A DNA stretch of 64,000 nt, from the NCBI GenBank assembly GCA_022577435.1, contig JAKOON010000012.1, positions 10,657,412-10,721,411 on the forward strand, given 5' to 3'. Below the pieces are notes generated by a model. It ran no database searches and was not told the DNA's origin. It saw nothing but the letters and a program-made list of their open reading frames with translations. Shown here one piece after another: positions 48,801 to 60,700 of this stretch (position 1 is its first letter; each line of letters opens with the position of its first letter). A program made the translations under genes and the position numbers. The DNA is from Embiotoca jacksoni (Eukaryota; Chordata; Actinopteri; Embiotocidae).

Positions 48801-51800
48801 CCCAGCTGACCAGCACTGCATATGACAACAACTAAATATAAACGTTGTAGTAAACGCATGGACAACTGAAATAACTACGAGGCAATTCAATTCAAGTACA
48901 TAAACTCTAAAAAAAAATACTTCCTCATTTCGTCCCTTCAAGTAGAAAATCAATTCTTTTAATTTCAGTCGTCTCTACGGTCCTTCATTTTATTGTTTTC
49001 TTTATTATTTTTTTTTTTTTTAGCTAATTCTTCATATTGTGGCCGAATTATATCACTTGTTGATTTGTGCTTCAGATTCTCCACTCAAACGAGTTCATTG
49101 TGTAATGATTAATCTTTCCAAATTGAAGGCAGGACACAGTGTGCACTCCAGTTATTTGCACGCATGCTACTGTGCCAAAGAGGAACGTGACACTGAATCA
49201 CAGTTTACCCCCAAAATGATTATCTCACACACTACTTCAGCACGCTACAGATACCAAGTTTACTTTGGCACACTATTATTTTGTTTACATTTATACGTTT
49301 AGATTAACCGTTCTTGATTTGTTTCTACGTGTTTTCCACCAGAGGGGGCTGTCGTGTAAGTAAACTAGACATGACTAATTCATGAGAATTATCTTACCTT
49401 ATGTGTGCTTCTATTTGGTTTTGCAGTGCAGGACCTCTCAAGACTTAACACATAATTTGATCCCATATTCAGATTTGGTATAGATTACGTTTTTTCAACA
49501 ATATGTTCTTCTTCTTTTCAAGAAACCTGATTGCTGAAACATTTAGGGTTTGACAATGTACAGTTTTCCAAGAAATCAAGAGACACCTTGTGATACTATG
49601 ATATCCTACTATTGATCTAAAAATGTATTATTTAAAACGTCTTGAGCCTGTAATTGCATCCGTGTGTGCTGCTCACGGTCATCCTCTGAGTCCTGCAGTA
49701 TACATAGTGAAATTGCTGAGTTCAGTTACACAAAAATTCAGGGAACAAAATGACTTGAGATGACTTGAGCAAGTGCTTTCCACAAGGTCCTTTGTATCCT
49801 TGTAAAAGTGTGTTTGTATCTCATCTCTGACAACTTCTTGGAAGCGCTCAACTACAGACTGTTTTCATAGGAAATCTCTTCCAAAGGGAAACACGCTCCC
49901 AGAATTTAAAGGCATCTCGGTTTACTCCCACAGTCTACCGGGAACCGAGCCCCGGTACAGTCCAGATATTAGAGACGTCCCTGCTGCTCGATTTTCCAAC
50001 TGTTGTGGGGAGCGAGAGCATTTCACAAGTTTCTGCAGTTTGTTTTTCATGTTACACCAAATATCAGCGGGATGAAGAGACTAAATTGGTTTAGATCTCT
50101 CTTTCTCTTGTCTGTAACAGTTTATGGACACAGTAGTACTCTGACTTAATTGTATATCATTACAGAACAGTATTGGTTGGAAAGGTTAAATGCCTGCCCT
50201 AAAGGTAAAGTTCAGGATTTGTTATATGTTGAAAGCCCAAAATATGAAAGGCCCATTCATCTGAAAGCAAACTGTGACACGCTTGTTTGTAGTGCAGGGA
50301 TTTGAAGATAACTGTGTTAATGACGACAGGTGAAAGTACCGGCTAAGAGCTTGTCTTGAGCAAAGCGCATTATCTCTTTACACCGCTCTTACACAACAGG
50401 TACAACCCACCCCTGCCTCTGCCACAAGACAGCATTATGTCTGGCAAGTACAGGTAGAGGCAGAGGCGACCAACTCGAGAAGTGGGACAGCTAAAGAGAG
50501 GAAGCAGACCAAGAGGAAGAACCAGCAATCAAGATCAACCTGCCACATCCTTTAACTCCTAAACAGTGCGGCTTGGGATTGTGGAAATGATGAAGAAGGA
50601 GAGGGAGAAGACATTTTTTTTACAGCCCTTCTGCAACCTCTGACCCCTTTCCCAGGCGCTCAGACAAAATAAACTGTCTGATCTCTCCAGCAGCCTTGTT
50701 CTCAAACCTTAGATCTTACGTTATCCCAAATGTTTCCAACAATGTTCAATCCAGAGAAGAACTATTTTAATCAAGATAACTGTCTGCTTCATTAGGTCGC
50801 CTGTTAATGGCGTCATATCCACTTTACACCTGCTTTCTATAACTTGGGAAAGACCAGATGATACATCAGAGAGTGAGGAAGGGACTCAACAACTAACGAA
50901 AGCCACTCCTATCACACTGTTGTTTGTGTTGCTCACAAGTGATATAGCACGATTATTCAATGCTATTTGCTGCGCGTGAATATAAGTTTAATGAATAAAT
51001 TTGCCTTTGTCTGTCATGAGTGACGTCAAATCCCTTTCTTTCGGCAATGGTGGTTGTTTAACAATAACAACAACTCCCAAAATCCCACACTGTGAGATCA
51101 TCAAACGCTGTCTTTTATTACCGTTTAGACACTTAGTAGCAGAAATGATGTACTGTGTGTTTAAAGCAACAAGTCGATACCACTCTTATATCTGTCCTTT
51201 AACCCTTTGCACTCAGGAGGTCCCCGTACCAGTACCAGGCTGTATTTTGTATTATTTTTCAAAGGCTGGCGAGCTTTGCTCATTCATTGAAGAGGCCAAG
51301 TGTTAATACGATTTAAACGGATTTGGTGGTTGCAAATTTGTAGTTGAGACTTTTTATTAAAGGTTGAATAACACCGGCACATACTCACTCATTGTTACAA
51401 GGCCGGTATATAGTCTCTCATTTACAGTTTCGATTAGATGAAATAAAAAAAAAATGAATAGAGTCTTTTATATGTCACTCTATAAAGAGTCTGTAAAGAG
51501 GCCTGGTGATGGGGACACAGAGATGTATTGTTTTTGAAAATTATCCCTGTATCTTGTCTCCATAGCACTCTTTATTTTGACTTTAAAGGTAAGCTGTTAC
51601 TGCATTTGGGGATATTTCTTTCCAAGTGGAAGTTTGAAAAATTAGCCAGGCTTAAATGGGTTAATTATGAAGCTTCAGCCGTTAGCAGCTCAGCACAAGG
51701 GTAAAGTTAGCCTGGCTCTTCCTGAAAGTCCAAAGCAAGAAACAGCCGGCACATAACATCCAACCAAACCACAGCATGCCATTTTTACAGTTTGGTAACC

Positions 51801-53563
51801 TATTAAACAAACAATATAATTTACTCATGCAGTGAGCATCAGAGTTTTTCAGTCTCTGCTTTGCTAACTGGCTGTTCGCTGTAACTTCATGATTAATGGA
51901 CGAATTCTCATTCAGCTCTCAATGAGAGAACAAGTAAGCAGTACAGTTTTTTTTCCATAACTATGCATTGCACAGTGGAGCACTAAGAAGAGCATCTGAA
52001 TACTTTATCCACCTCTGCATAGGAGAAACATGTACAGAAAATCCTACATGTATTGTTGTTTGCAGTGAATCTCCCTCACCCTGGATTCCCAGCGGTGCTC
52101 AGGCTTTACATAGTTGCATAACTGCATCTGTGTGCGTTCCCATACATGCATTGAAGAACCCTCAGCCTCTGCGACTGGGTTTGAGACTCTATCATTAGCC
52201 TCTCAGGTCTGACCACATCAAGTCCCGTCTTGTCTTTGTTTGTGAGTGCAGTAGAAAGTTAAAGGCGAGCTGTGTTGGTCGAGCAGACAGAAGAAAGTGG
52301 TCGTTCGTCCCTTTACTGTAGCCTACTGTACGTCCCTGCACCTCGCCCAGTGGTACTGTCTCTGCCAGTCAGACCAGAGACGCCAGGCTGGGGCAATTAT
52401 GGTAATTTTTGGATGACATCAGACCAGAAAATGAATGATTTCATACAGCTGTCAATTTTTTTTTCAGGATCTGGTGTAGGATGCAGAACCTATAATAGAG
52501 CATGTCAAAACAGAGTGGGAGAATTGTTTAGACGTTCACATCTGCACTTGGTAGGAAGGTAATCCCAGGCTGGTGGGGCTGGTTTGTCTGCTAATAATGA
52601 CCACTGTTCAGTGTCGGCACTCACAAAAAGTAGGCTGGAGCTCCCTGAGAGGTTGGACCACCCAAAGACTTTAAGAACATCCTTGTACCTTCAGCAGTCT
52701 CTATTTATGGCCACACACACACCAAATCTGCCATATCCAACACTGTTTTGGCGGTGCCACGGTTTTAGGCCACCTTTGACCAAAATAACTGGTGGTGTCA
52801 CCGTTAAGACTCTATCCAACCGAAATAACTAAATGACTAACTAGACTAAATCTGAATTATGCACTGAGAAAGAGATGTTTAACCTCATTCCTGACTGCAA
52901 AAAGTACCATCGCTGTGTCACCCAAACTGCAGATAAGGAAAAAATGAGACACAGAAAATGATTCACTCTATAGCTGCACAGTGAATATTCCAAAGATTCC
53001 TTTAAGAGCAGAAAAAGGTTGGAAAAGCATATGTAAAATATGTACTATAACTTATCCACAACCATCAATTACACACTGGCACACTGGACAGACACTGAGT
53101 CATTTGTATAGTGTGTCTGCAAAAAGATCCTGTGGTTCTTCCCAAGCCTGCGATTTGATCTCTGGGCTCTTTTCGTTTGTGCTTGAGCTTTGGCCTCATG
53201 CTGACAAACAAGTGCATAACGTCTTTGGTTTGAGACTGAAAAGGCAGAAAAAAATACTTTTCAATAAAAAAACAAATCAGTCATGAATGGAAAAGCAGCT
53301 TGAAAAAGCGCTGCGGTTTTGTACAGCGATAGCATCTTAATTCAAAAACTGGGACTCCGATTCAATAACTGCACTAATTACTAAAAAACTAAACCGAGCA
53401 TTTAGACAAAACTGTGCTAATTGACAAAGCAGAGTTCCCATGCAAACAGTCTGAATTGTGTTTGTGTGTAAATCCCCTCTTAGTCTCATTTCCTTTTCAA
53501 CTGCCCACTAATCCAATCACTGCACCGTAGTTCAAAGCCTGCAACCTCTGCTGCCCCCCCCCT

Positions 53564-53603
<40 letters not shown>

Positions 53604-54626
53604 CCACCCCTGCTTTGGCAGCTTTTGCACTGCTCTCTGTTGGAATCACATTCTGCAAATGAGATTTATGAGAATCAGGAATCAGATTTAACACCAAATA
53701 AACTGTTGACTGTACAAAAGCAGCTAAATCCTCAGTCACACACTTGTCCAGTTTGTTGTAGTTTAATTTAAGAGTTTTGACACTTCAGATCTGCTGAAAA
53801 TTGTTGTATTCATGCCTTTTTTTTTTAATACAAACTGGTGTTCATGCGACCTCTGATATCAGTCACTAAATATCATTCTAGTAATTTATAGATGTCAGAA
53901 ACAGTCAAATACAAAAATCAAATGGAAACCAAAACGCGTGGTAACAAGAGAGAAGATATGTACGGTACCTCTCCCTGCCATAGTTTAGAATATCCATAAT
54001 GTAAATTACTCACATTTGTAAAACAACCTTTTACCAGATGATCCAGCTACTAGATACAAACAGAAAGTAATAACCTGGATACATTTTATGATGTCTTGAC
54101 TGTAACACTTCCTCTGACCTTTCAGATTTCACTGACAGTCTTCAGGTAGTAGACCTGTGAGAGGTTGTCATACTGTCTCATTTCTTTTTCATCAGCTTAT
54201 CAAATGTTTTCTGTAGTTTGCACTGATGGTTTCACAACTTATTGCACCAGGTGCTGTCTTATTGCCTGTGTGGCCTTTTAAAGCAGAACTCCTCTCCATT
54301 GATTCAAGTCTGTGAAAACAGTTGTGTAATGTCCGGGGGAGCTATATTTGGGGATTCAGAGGTTGCTGTAATAAAGCCACATGCAATTTCTAACAAAAAT
54401 CCTGTAATTTTAATTTGGGTACGTAATATAAAATAGGCAAGAGGTATTTGAGATGAGACGAGAAGATGCAGTCGTACTGAGAATTGCAGGTTCTAGTATT
54501 TTTGAGCATGTGTGCTTTTCCCATTTGATCAAGTGTATATTAATTGCTGCAGTCTGAAACGAAATACAGCAAATGTTATTATATTTTATTTTTCTGATTA
54601 CTTTGATGCCTGTTATTATTTAGATT
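48801..54626. other. Intergenic, no gene recognised
   Basis: AT-rich. Some G/A-rich patches (50440-50520) have open frames rich in Arg and Gln but contain stops and match no family I know. No RNA gene was seen. Confidence 0.5.
53565..53600. repeat. (CA)n microsatellite
   Basis: About 18 CA units after a C-rich run. Confidence 0.9.
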
Positions 54627-55765
54627 ATTTAAGGGCGACACCCACAGCCAGAGATATTATGTTTTCAGGTTGGCCATACTGTACGTCCTGTTCTTGTGAA
54701 TGTGATATCTCAAGAACGCCAGGAGGGAACTTCTTTAAAACTTGGCAAAAACATTCACTTGATACCAAGGATGAACAGATTTTACTTGGGGGTCAAAGGT
54801 CAGGGTCAGTTAGAGCCCAATTTGACACATTTACATGAACATGATATCTCAGAAAAGCTACGATGGAATTTCTTCAAATGAGGCACAATTTTTCACTTGG
54901 CCTGAAGGATTTACTGATTAGAGTTTGGTGGGCAAAGGTCAAAGTTCAGGGTCAGTGATCTCGCCTCCTCCTCATTCATCTGTCCCGTTCTTGTGAACAC
55001 AATAATCTCAATAACACTTTGAGAGAATTTGTTCAAACTTGGGAAAAACATTCATTTGCTACCAATGTTGACCTGATAAGATTTTGGTGTTCAAAGGTCA
55101 AGGTAACCGTCACTTTGTATTGACCCATGGTTGTGAATGCAATATTTCAGGAAAGCTTTGAGGGACCTTCTTCAAATTTGGCACAAATGTTCAGTTTAAC
55201 ACAAGGATGGCGTGTATAGCTTTAGGTAAACAAAGATCAAGGTCAACAGGACCTCAGGTCCCTCTTTATCCGCCCCATTCCATTCTCATGTACGCAATAT
55301 CGCAGGAATGCCTGAAGAACATTTCTTCAAATTCAGCACAAACATTCACTTTATTCAAGGATGAACTAATAACATTTTAGTGACCGAAGGTCAAGGATGC
55401 TGTGACCGCATGATCGTCCTATTTATTCATCACACTCTTGTGACTCTCAGGAACACTTTAAGGGAAATTCATCAAATTTGGCACAAACAGTCACTTGGAT
55501 TCAAGGACAAACATTTGTGGCCATAACGCAAGAATTCATCTGATTATTATGATAAAATTTCACACAAATGTTTAATAGGATAAAATAATGAAGTAATTAC
55601 ATTTTCAAAGGTCAAAGGTCAACTTCACTGTCATTATAATGTTCTACAAAAACAATTTAAGGTCCTCTGTGTTGTCGGGCGGAAGAGATGATATATTTCA
55701 TGAGTCTGAAAAAACATGGAGGTAAATTGCAACTTGACTGGTTGGCAGAGGTATACAACCTGTGT
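54627..55765 (+). repeat. Composite element of about seven diverged ~145-bp monomers
   Basis: Monomers repeat in a fixed order: a GATATCTCA-type start, CTTCAAATTTGGCACAAAC, CACTTGGATTCAAGGATGA, a GATTTTGGTG segment, then CAAAGGTCAAGGTCA. The CTTCAAATTTGG phrase recurs near 54734, 54875, 55030, 55170, 55325 and 55468, and a variant near 55555. The right end, GGTTGGCAGAGGTATACAAC, and the left end near 54627 (AAGGGCGACACCCACAGCC) recall a dispersed element common in teleosts. No protein is encoded. Confidence 0.75.
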
Positions 55766-57539
55766 TGTATAATATCATTGAGTCTTTCAGGAGTTATTTC
55801 ACCTCTCAGCGAACTTCTTTCATTCACCTCTTGCTGCCATTGTTTATGAGGTGTTATTTCTTTTTTTGTTCCTGTTTAACTGAATGAAACATTGCACACT
55901 GGTAACTAAAGTTATTGTGGGAGCAAAATACAGTGATAATTTACATTTTTTCACAATCTGAGCTTTGGCCAAAAAACACAGATCACAATATATTGTCTCT
56001 GCTGACCATTTACGGTATATTTCTTTCCTCAACTGGATTTATGTGGGAGGAACAAAAACAGTCAAATCAGGCGCAAAACAAATATGTACATCCAAAATAA
56101 AGAAACTCAGGTTGTGATAAGAAAAAAAAACAGCTTGGCTTTCTCAACATCTTTCAGCTATGTTCGTTTCAAGTTTTTGTTGAATTTATTACGACCACAT
56201 GAGACTTCAACAGCCCAAAGGAAAAGGAATCCTGTCCAAGAGCTCCAATGAAAAAAAAACCTCCTGATGGCCTTGGAGGTCACCCCAAAGTCAACACAAG
56301 CTGATTGTTAAAGCGTGGGCGATGTCGTGACCAAGGGGTCTTCAATGATGATGTCAGGATCTTTACTAATGGCTGTACATGTGTGTGTCTGTGTGTGTTA
56401 GAGGAAATGCATGCCCTGTGTGTTTTTCTGCACCATTTGGGGGAGGTTGAGGAGGCTGATGTGGGTATTTGTTTCTGTTCTGGTTCACTGACAGCACACA
56501 ATCGTACTCTGTCTACGTGGGGTCCAGGAAGTTACAGTCTCAAAGCAGAGGAGGCGTCTCCGCCGACCGGATGCCTTAATTCATCTGCTCAGCTTTCCTG
56601 CGAAGCAGATCACGTGACAACAATGTGTGCTTTACATTTTGCACTTTTATTCTTACAACACCACGGTAATGTTGTTGCATGCATTTATTTATTTATTTTT
56701 GACTGCTGACATGTAGCTTGCTTTATCCAGCCTTAAAGAGAGGGGGGAAATGGACATAAAGGACATCTCTTTGTCCTCAGGAGGAAATAGAGAAGCAGAA
56801 TCAAAACAAAAAGATCACGAAGATGAGGAAAAGTAAAGTCATCCAATCAATTCATTAATGTATCTGTGCTACAGAGCTGTGGAAATCAGGTTATTGTGTT
56901 ACATCACTTGGCTGAATGCCAAAGGTTACAATTAGCTGCCACAGGATACTTCAGCAGGCCTGGATCACTCCTCTTTAACTCTACAGTTACAGGTGGAGAA
57001 GTTTTGGTGTAAATGTCGCTTTTAGTTTGTAGTTTTTTTTAGTCACATTAATACAAAAGTCTGTTGATTTAAATAACACAATAAAAAAAATTTTTTAAAA
57101 ACGTGATATATGATCTAAACAATTATTCAAAGGTAAGTAACATAATTGTACAAAGGTGTGTAAAAGTAACACTGGATGGATGAGGAGGATCTGACTGAGT
57201 TCAACAGTCTGGCAGCAACACCTCCTCATGACTGACCGGGAATGGGGAATTGGGATTAGGTATAACTAACAGAGAAAAACAAATTAAAAGAATAATAAAA
57301 AATGAATTCTTTACGTCACCGGTAAGTAGTGAAGAGAGGTCAGTACAGATGATCTGCTCTTGTAACCAGTGAGGATTTGACCTGCTGCATTTTGAACTGT
57401 AACAGCACAAACAACAGCGATTCAACGTTTCGGTAATTAAGTCTAAGTGATAAAAGCATGCAAGAGATATCTTACTTACAACAAGACTGAGCGAGCTAAG
57501 CAGTTTAGTGTTTCCATGTGCTGTAGTTATTCAGTTTGA
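55766..57539. other. Intergenic, no gene recognised
   Basis: AT-rich, no supportable exon. A minus-strand stretch near 57340-57390 follows a TTACAG acceptor-like site but runs quickly into a stop. Confidence 0.45.
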
Positions 57540-57790
57540 GAAACGACCTCCGGGAAGCAATAAAAAAAAAAAAAAAAAAACGGACTGGATCGCGTCTGCG
57601 TTGCTAGGGTCGTTACTAAGGGTCGGCCTACTTCCTGGAGTGGTAAACATTGCGCACGTTACGTTCACACCCGACGTGTTGCCATGGAAACAGAGATCAC
57701 ACTTAAGTACTTCAGCGACGCTTACAGACCTCAGCGCGCGCGCGCCCCGGTCCTGAACGCACCACCGTCGCGACAATGATCACGTTAAAG
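57540..57790. promoter_or_regulatory. Orphan CpG-rich promoter-like patch with RFX X-box
   Basis: The only strongly CpG-rich stretch in the right third of the window. It includes GCGCGCGCGC near 57735 and many CG pairs. At 57678-57691 lies GTTGCCATGGAAAC, a palindromic X-box of the kind bound by RFX factors in ciliary gene promoters, with a second partial site GTTGCTAGG near 57601 and an ETS-like ACTTCCTG near 57629. No first coding exon can be assigned on either strand. Confidence 0.5.
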
Positions 57791-60700
57791 CACACCCTCT
57801 CGTGTAATATTGATTAATTATATCCTCTGGAAAAAGAAAGAGGCTTGTATGAGACGTAGGCTCACACGAGTAGATGGAGCAGGTTGTTTCAAATCTGCAT
57901 GTTCTGGTGCTTCACTTCCAGTTTAGTCAGTGACTGGAAAATAAATTGTCCAAAGCACACAACAGACTGACCAAAGTCAGCACACCATGCGGAATAACTC
58001 AAACCTAAAATAAGTTTTATTGATCAGAAAGTACAGCGAAAGATGGGGGTTAAGTTATTAACAATATCACACAGGAACATTTTTTTTTTTTTTTTTGTAT
58101 TTTTCTTGGTGTCTTCCTGCCTGCTCCACAGCTTTTAGCAATAAACTTTAAACCTTTTGGTAGACAGACAAAATTATTTCATGAGAAAGGGAACTGCTCG
58201 GTTTTATATCTCACCATAAAAACTTGACTGACACTACAAGATTTACATTTATCAACAAAACAGCTGGAACACAATGGTAATTGCATGCACATAATTCACT
58301 CCCACTGACTGTTTAACGAGTGCGGTTTGATGTTTGGAAAGTCATTCAAGTAATAATTTGGAAAATCCACTGTGTTCCTGCTCAGGACCAGAAAAGTTTT
58401 GTCTTGGGAATCATTAATTGTATGCCATCAGAAGTATATTTCCAAAGATTAAACATCCGATTCGGCTTCATTATCATATTATTGTTTTAAATAAATGCAA
58501 GCAATTTATGTGTTTCCTGAAATGGAAGTTCTTCTTTTGATGAGTCATGAACTTCATAGCTGTAGTGAACATGGATATATTTGTATGTTTTAATATAAAA
58601 CTATGTTGTTAAAGACCCCCACAACAAACAGTTTGTCAAAAGGATATACAATAAAGTTTCAAAACCTGTAAACAGTGTAATGTGGTGTTGCTCTGACAGG
58701 TTGTTTACATCTCAGACCAGAGAAAAAGCACATGTGAAATTTTTTGTGGAGACAGCCCTGACACTTTTGACAGTTTCCTGACATTGTTGATACTAGTTGC
58801 AGATGCACGTGATTTGGAGCAAATAGCATAATGTTTCAGAAGTGAAACGTATACTGGCCAAACAGATCGCTGATTTATGTGTTTTGATGAGGCCTCATTT
58901 TCCATCTCATCTCAGTTTCAAACGGAGAAGAAATGCAGTTTGATAGAAATGCTGGTTTTGAGTGGGAAAGTTGCCATCCTCAAAAGTTCTCCAATAACCT
59001 TGGCGCAACATCAATATGTGGAGCGTTTAACGATTTTGCTCAGATTAATATCAACAAAAAGCCATGGAATTATTAGAACCAGATCAAGCTGATGTGCTCA
59101 GCGTACTGGTAGCCAATAACCCCAGTCACTCGCAGCAGGAGGCAGATTGTGGGGGTTGAGCAGCCAGACGACTGCGGCGGCGGTGGGGATGAAGAGCGGC
59201 TGTGAGACATGTGGAAAATCTGAAATGTGGAACAATGACTTTTACTGGGCCCTGAGTAAACAAACCCACATCAGATTGGACCCAGGTCCTCACGCATGAG
59301 TCACCCGTCTCTTGAAAACCCCACATGGAGATCTTCAACAATCCTCTCTCCACTGGTGTTGATGAGGAGCACAGCTAAGCCCCTTCGCGTGACATTACGC
59401 TTCCTGTCTTGTTCCAGGAATGCAGGAAGGGGGACACCTGTGAAAGGACCCTTCTTGATGAGCGCCACATGACATCCAATTGGTTTGACTGTAGGAGGCT
59501 CTCACATGGTAACCATCACTTGATCCCACTTCTGAAACGTGTCTCACATCACCTCAGACATTTGAAACTTCAAATAAGAGAGTAAATAAGAGCCATATAA
59601 CGATGAGTCAGCAAACAGTGGTGTGATTGAACCGATTCTAAAAATTCTCAACTGTAACTGCTATGTTTGTTGCAACAGAAATAAAGCTCAACAATGCTCC
59701 ACCCATTTTAGTCATAGTAGTACCAGCTGGACTTTTTAGTGAAATGTGCCACGCTCAGTAACCAACAGTCCCGATACAAAGGACCTCCACAGTGTAAAGG
59801 GTTAAGGACTTATCAATATTGTTAAAAAGATTAAAACAAGAATAATATTTGAGAATATATATTGTAATATAAATATTTGAGAATAAACTTTCAGTCTCAG
59901 CCTTTTAAGTCAACATGAACATGTCATAACCAAATGTAGGACCCAAATGCACAACAGAGGCACGATTGCAGCAAACAAAAGACTTCACTTTGAAAGATAC
60001 GAAACACAAAGGGAACTACGAAGTCCAGAGTCCTGGCTGGGTACATGAAAAACTGATCGCAGAGTGGCTGCAGCTGGGGCTGATTGGGGAGCTGGGAGCA
60101 GGTGAGGTGGGTGTGGCAGGCAGGGAACTCGGCATGGAGGGAGACAGATGTTCTGTGTGGACTATATAGTGGGTGAGATCCATTCGGATTGGCTACTTGT
60201 CAATTACATAGTTCACAATGTACTAAACGATCCGGACACAGCAAGCGAGTCATGAACTTCTAGAGGGTGGAGGGATTGAAACACGGGGCAAACTGAATAA
60301 TACAAAAATATAAACCATGAATATATAAACCTCGAAGATTGAAAATTTAGCAAAGCTCTGCCTCTTTGGTTACTGTTGTTATGTCTGTCAAGCTTTCTGT
60401 TCTCACACAGTACTCCGTTTACAGTGATAACAGTGGGAGATTCACCACTTCAAATTCTCATTGTTCCAAGAATTAATCATTTTGAATTATTTTTTTTAGA
60501 CAATGGCGCCACGTAAACTCTCTTCAGGTTCATGCAAACCAACAACTCTCAAAGGGAAGTCTTCTGAGATCTTTTCTTTTTGATGTGTGGTACACATCAG
60601 CAGATTCTTCTTGTGAACAATGAAATTAGTGTTTTCAATAAGTCAGTTTAGCCTATGGTTTCACATACTTTTTCCAACCAACATTGTGAATGATATTCAA

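Noticed and set aside
54627..55765. CRISPR-like or gene-encoded repeat array
   Set aside because: Monomers are diverged, about 145 bp, without unique spacers or any open frame; it is a eukaryotic tandem-repeat element.
59935..60180. Possible retrotransposon LTR or leader
   Set aside because: One phrase resembles fish repeats, but there is no second LTR, primer-binding site or coding remnant.
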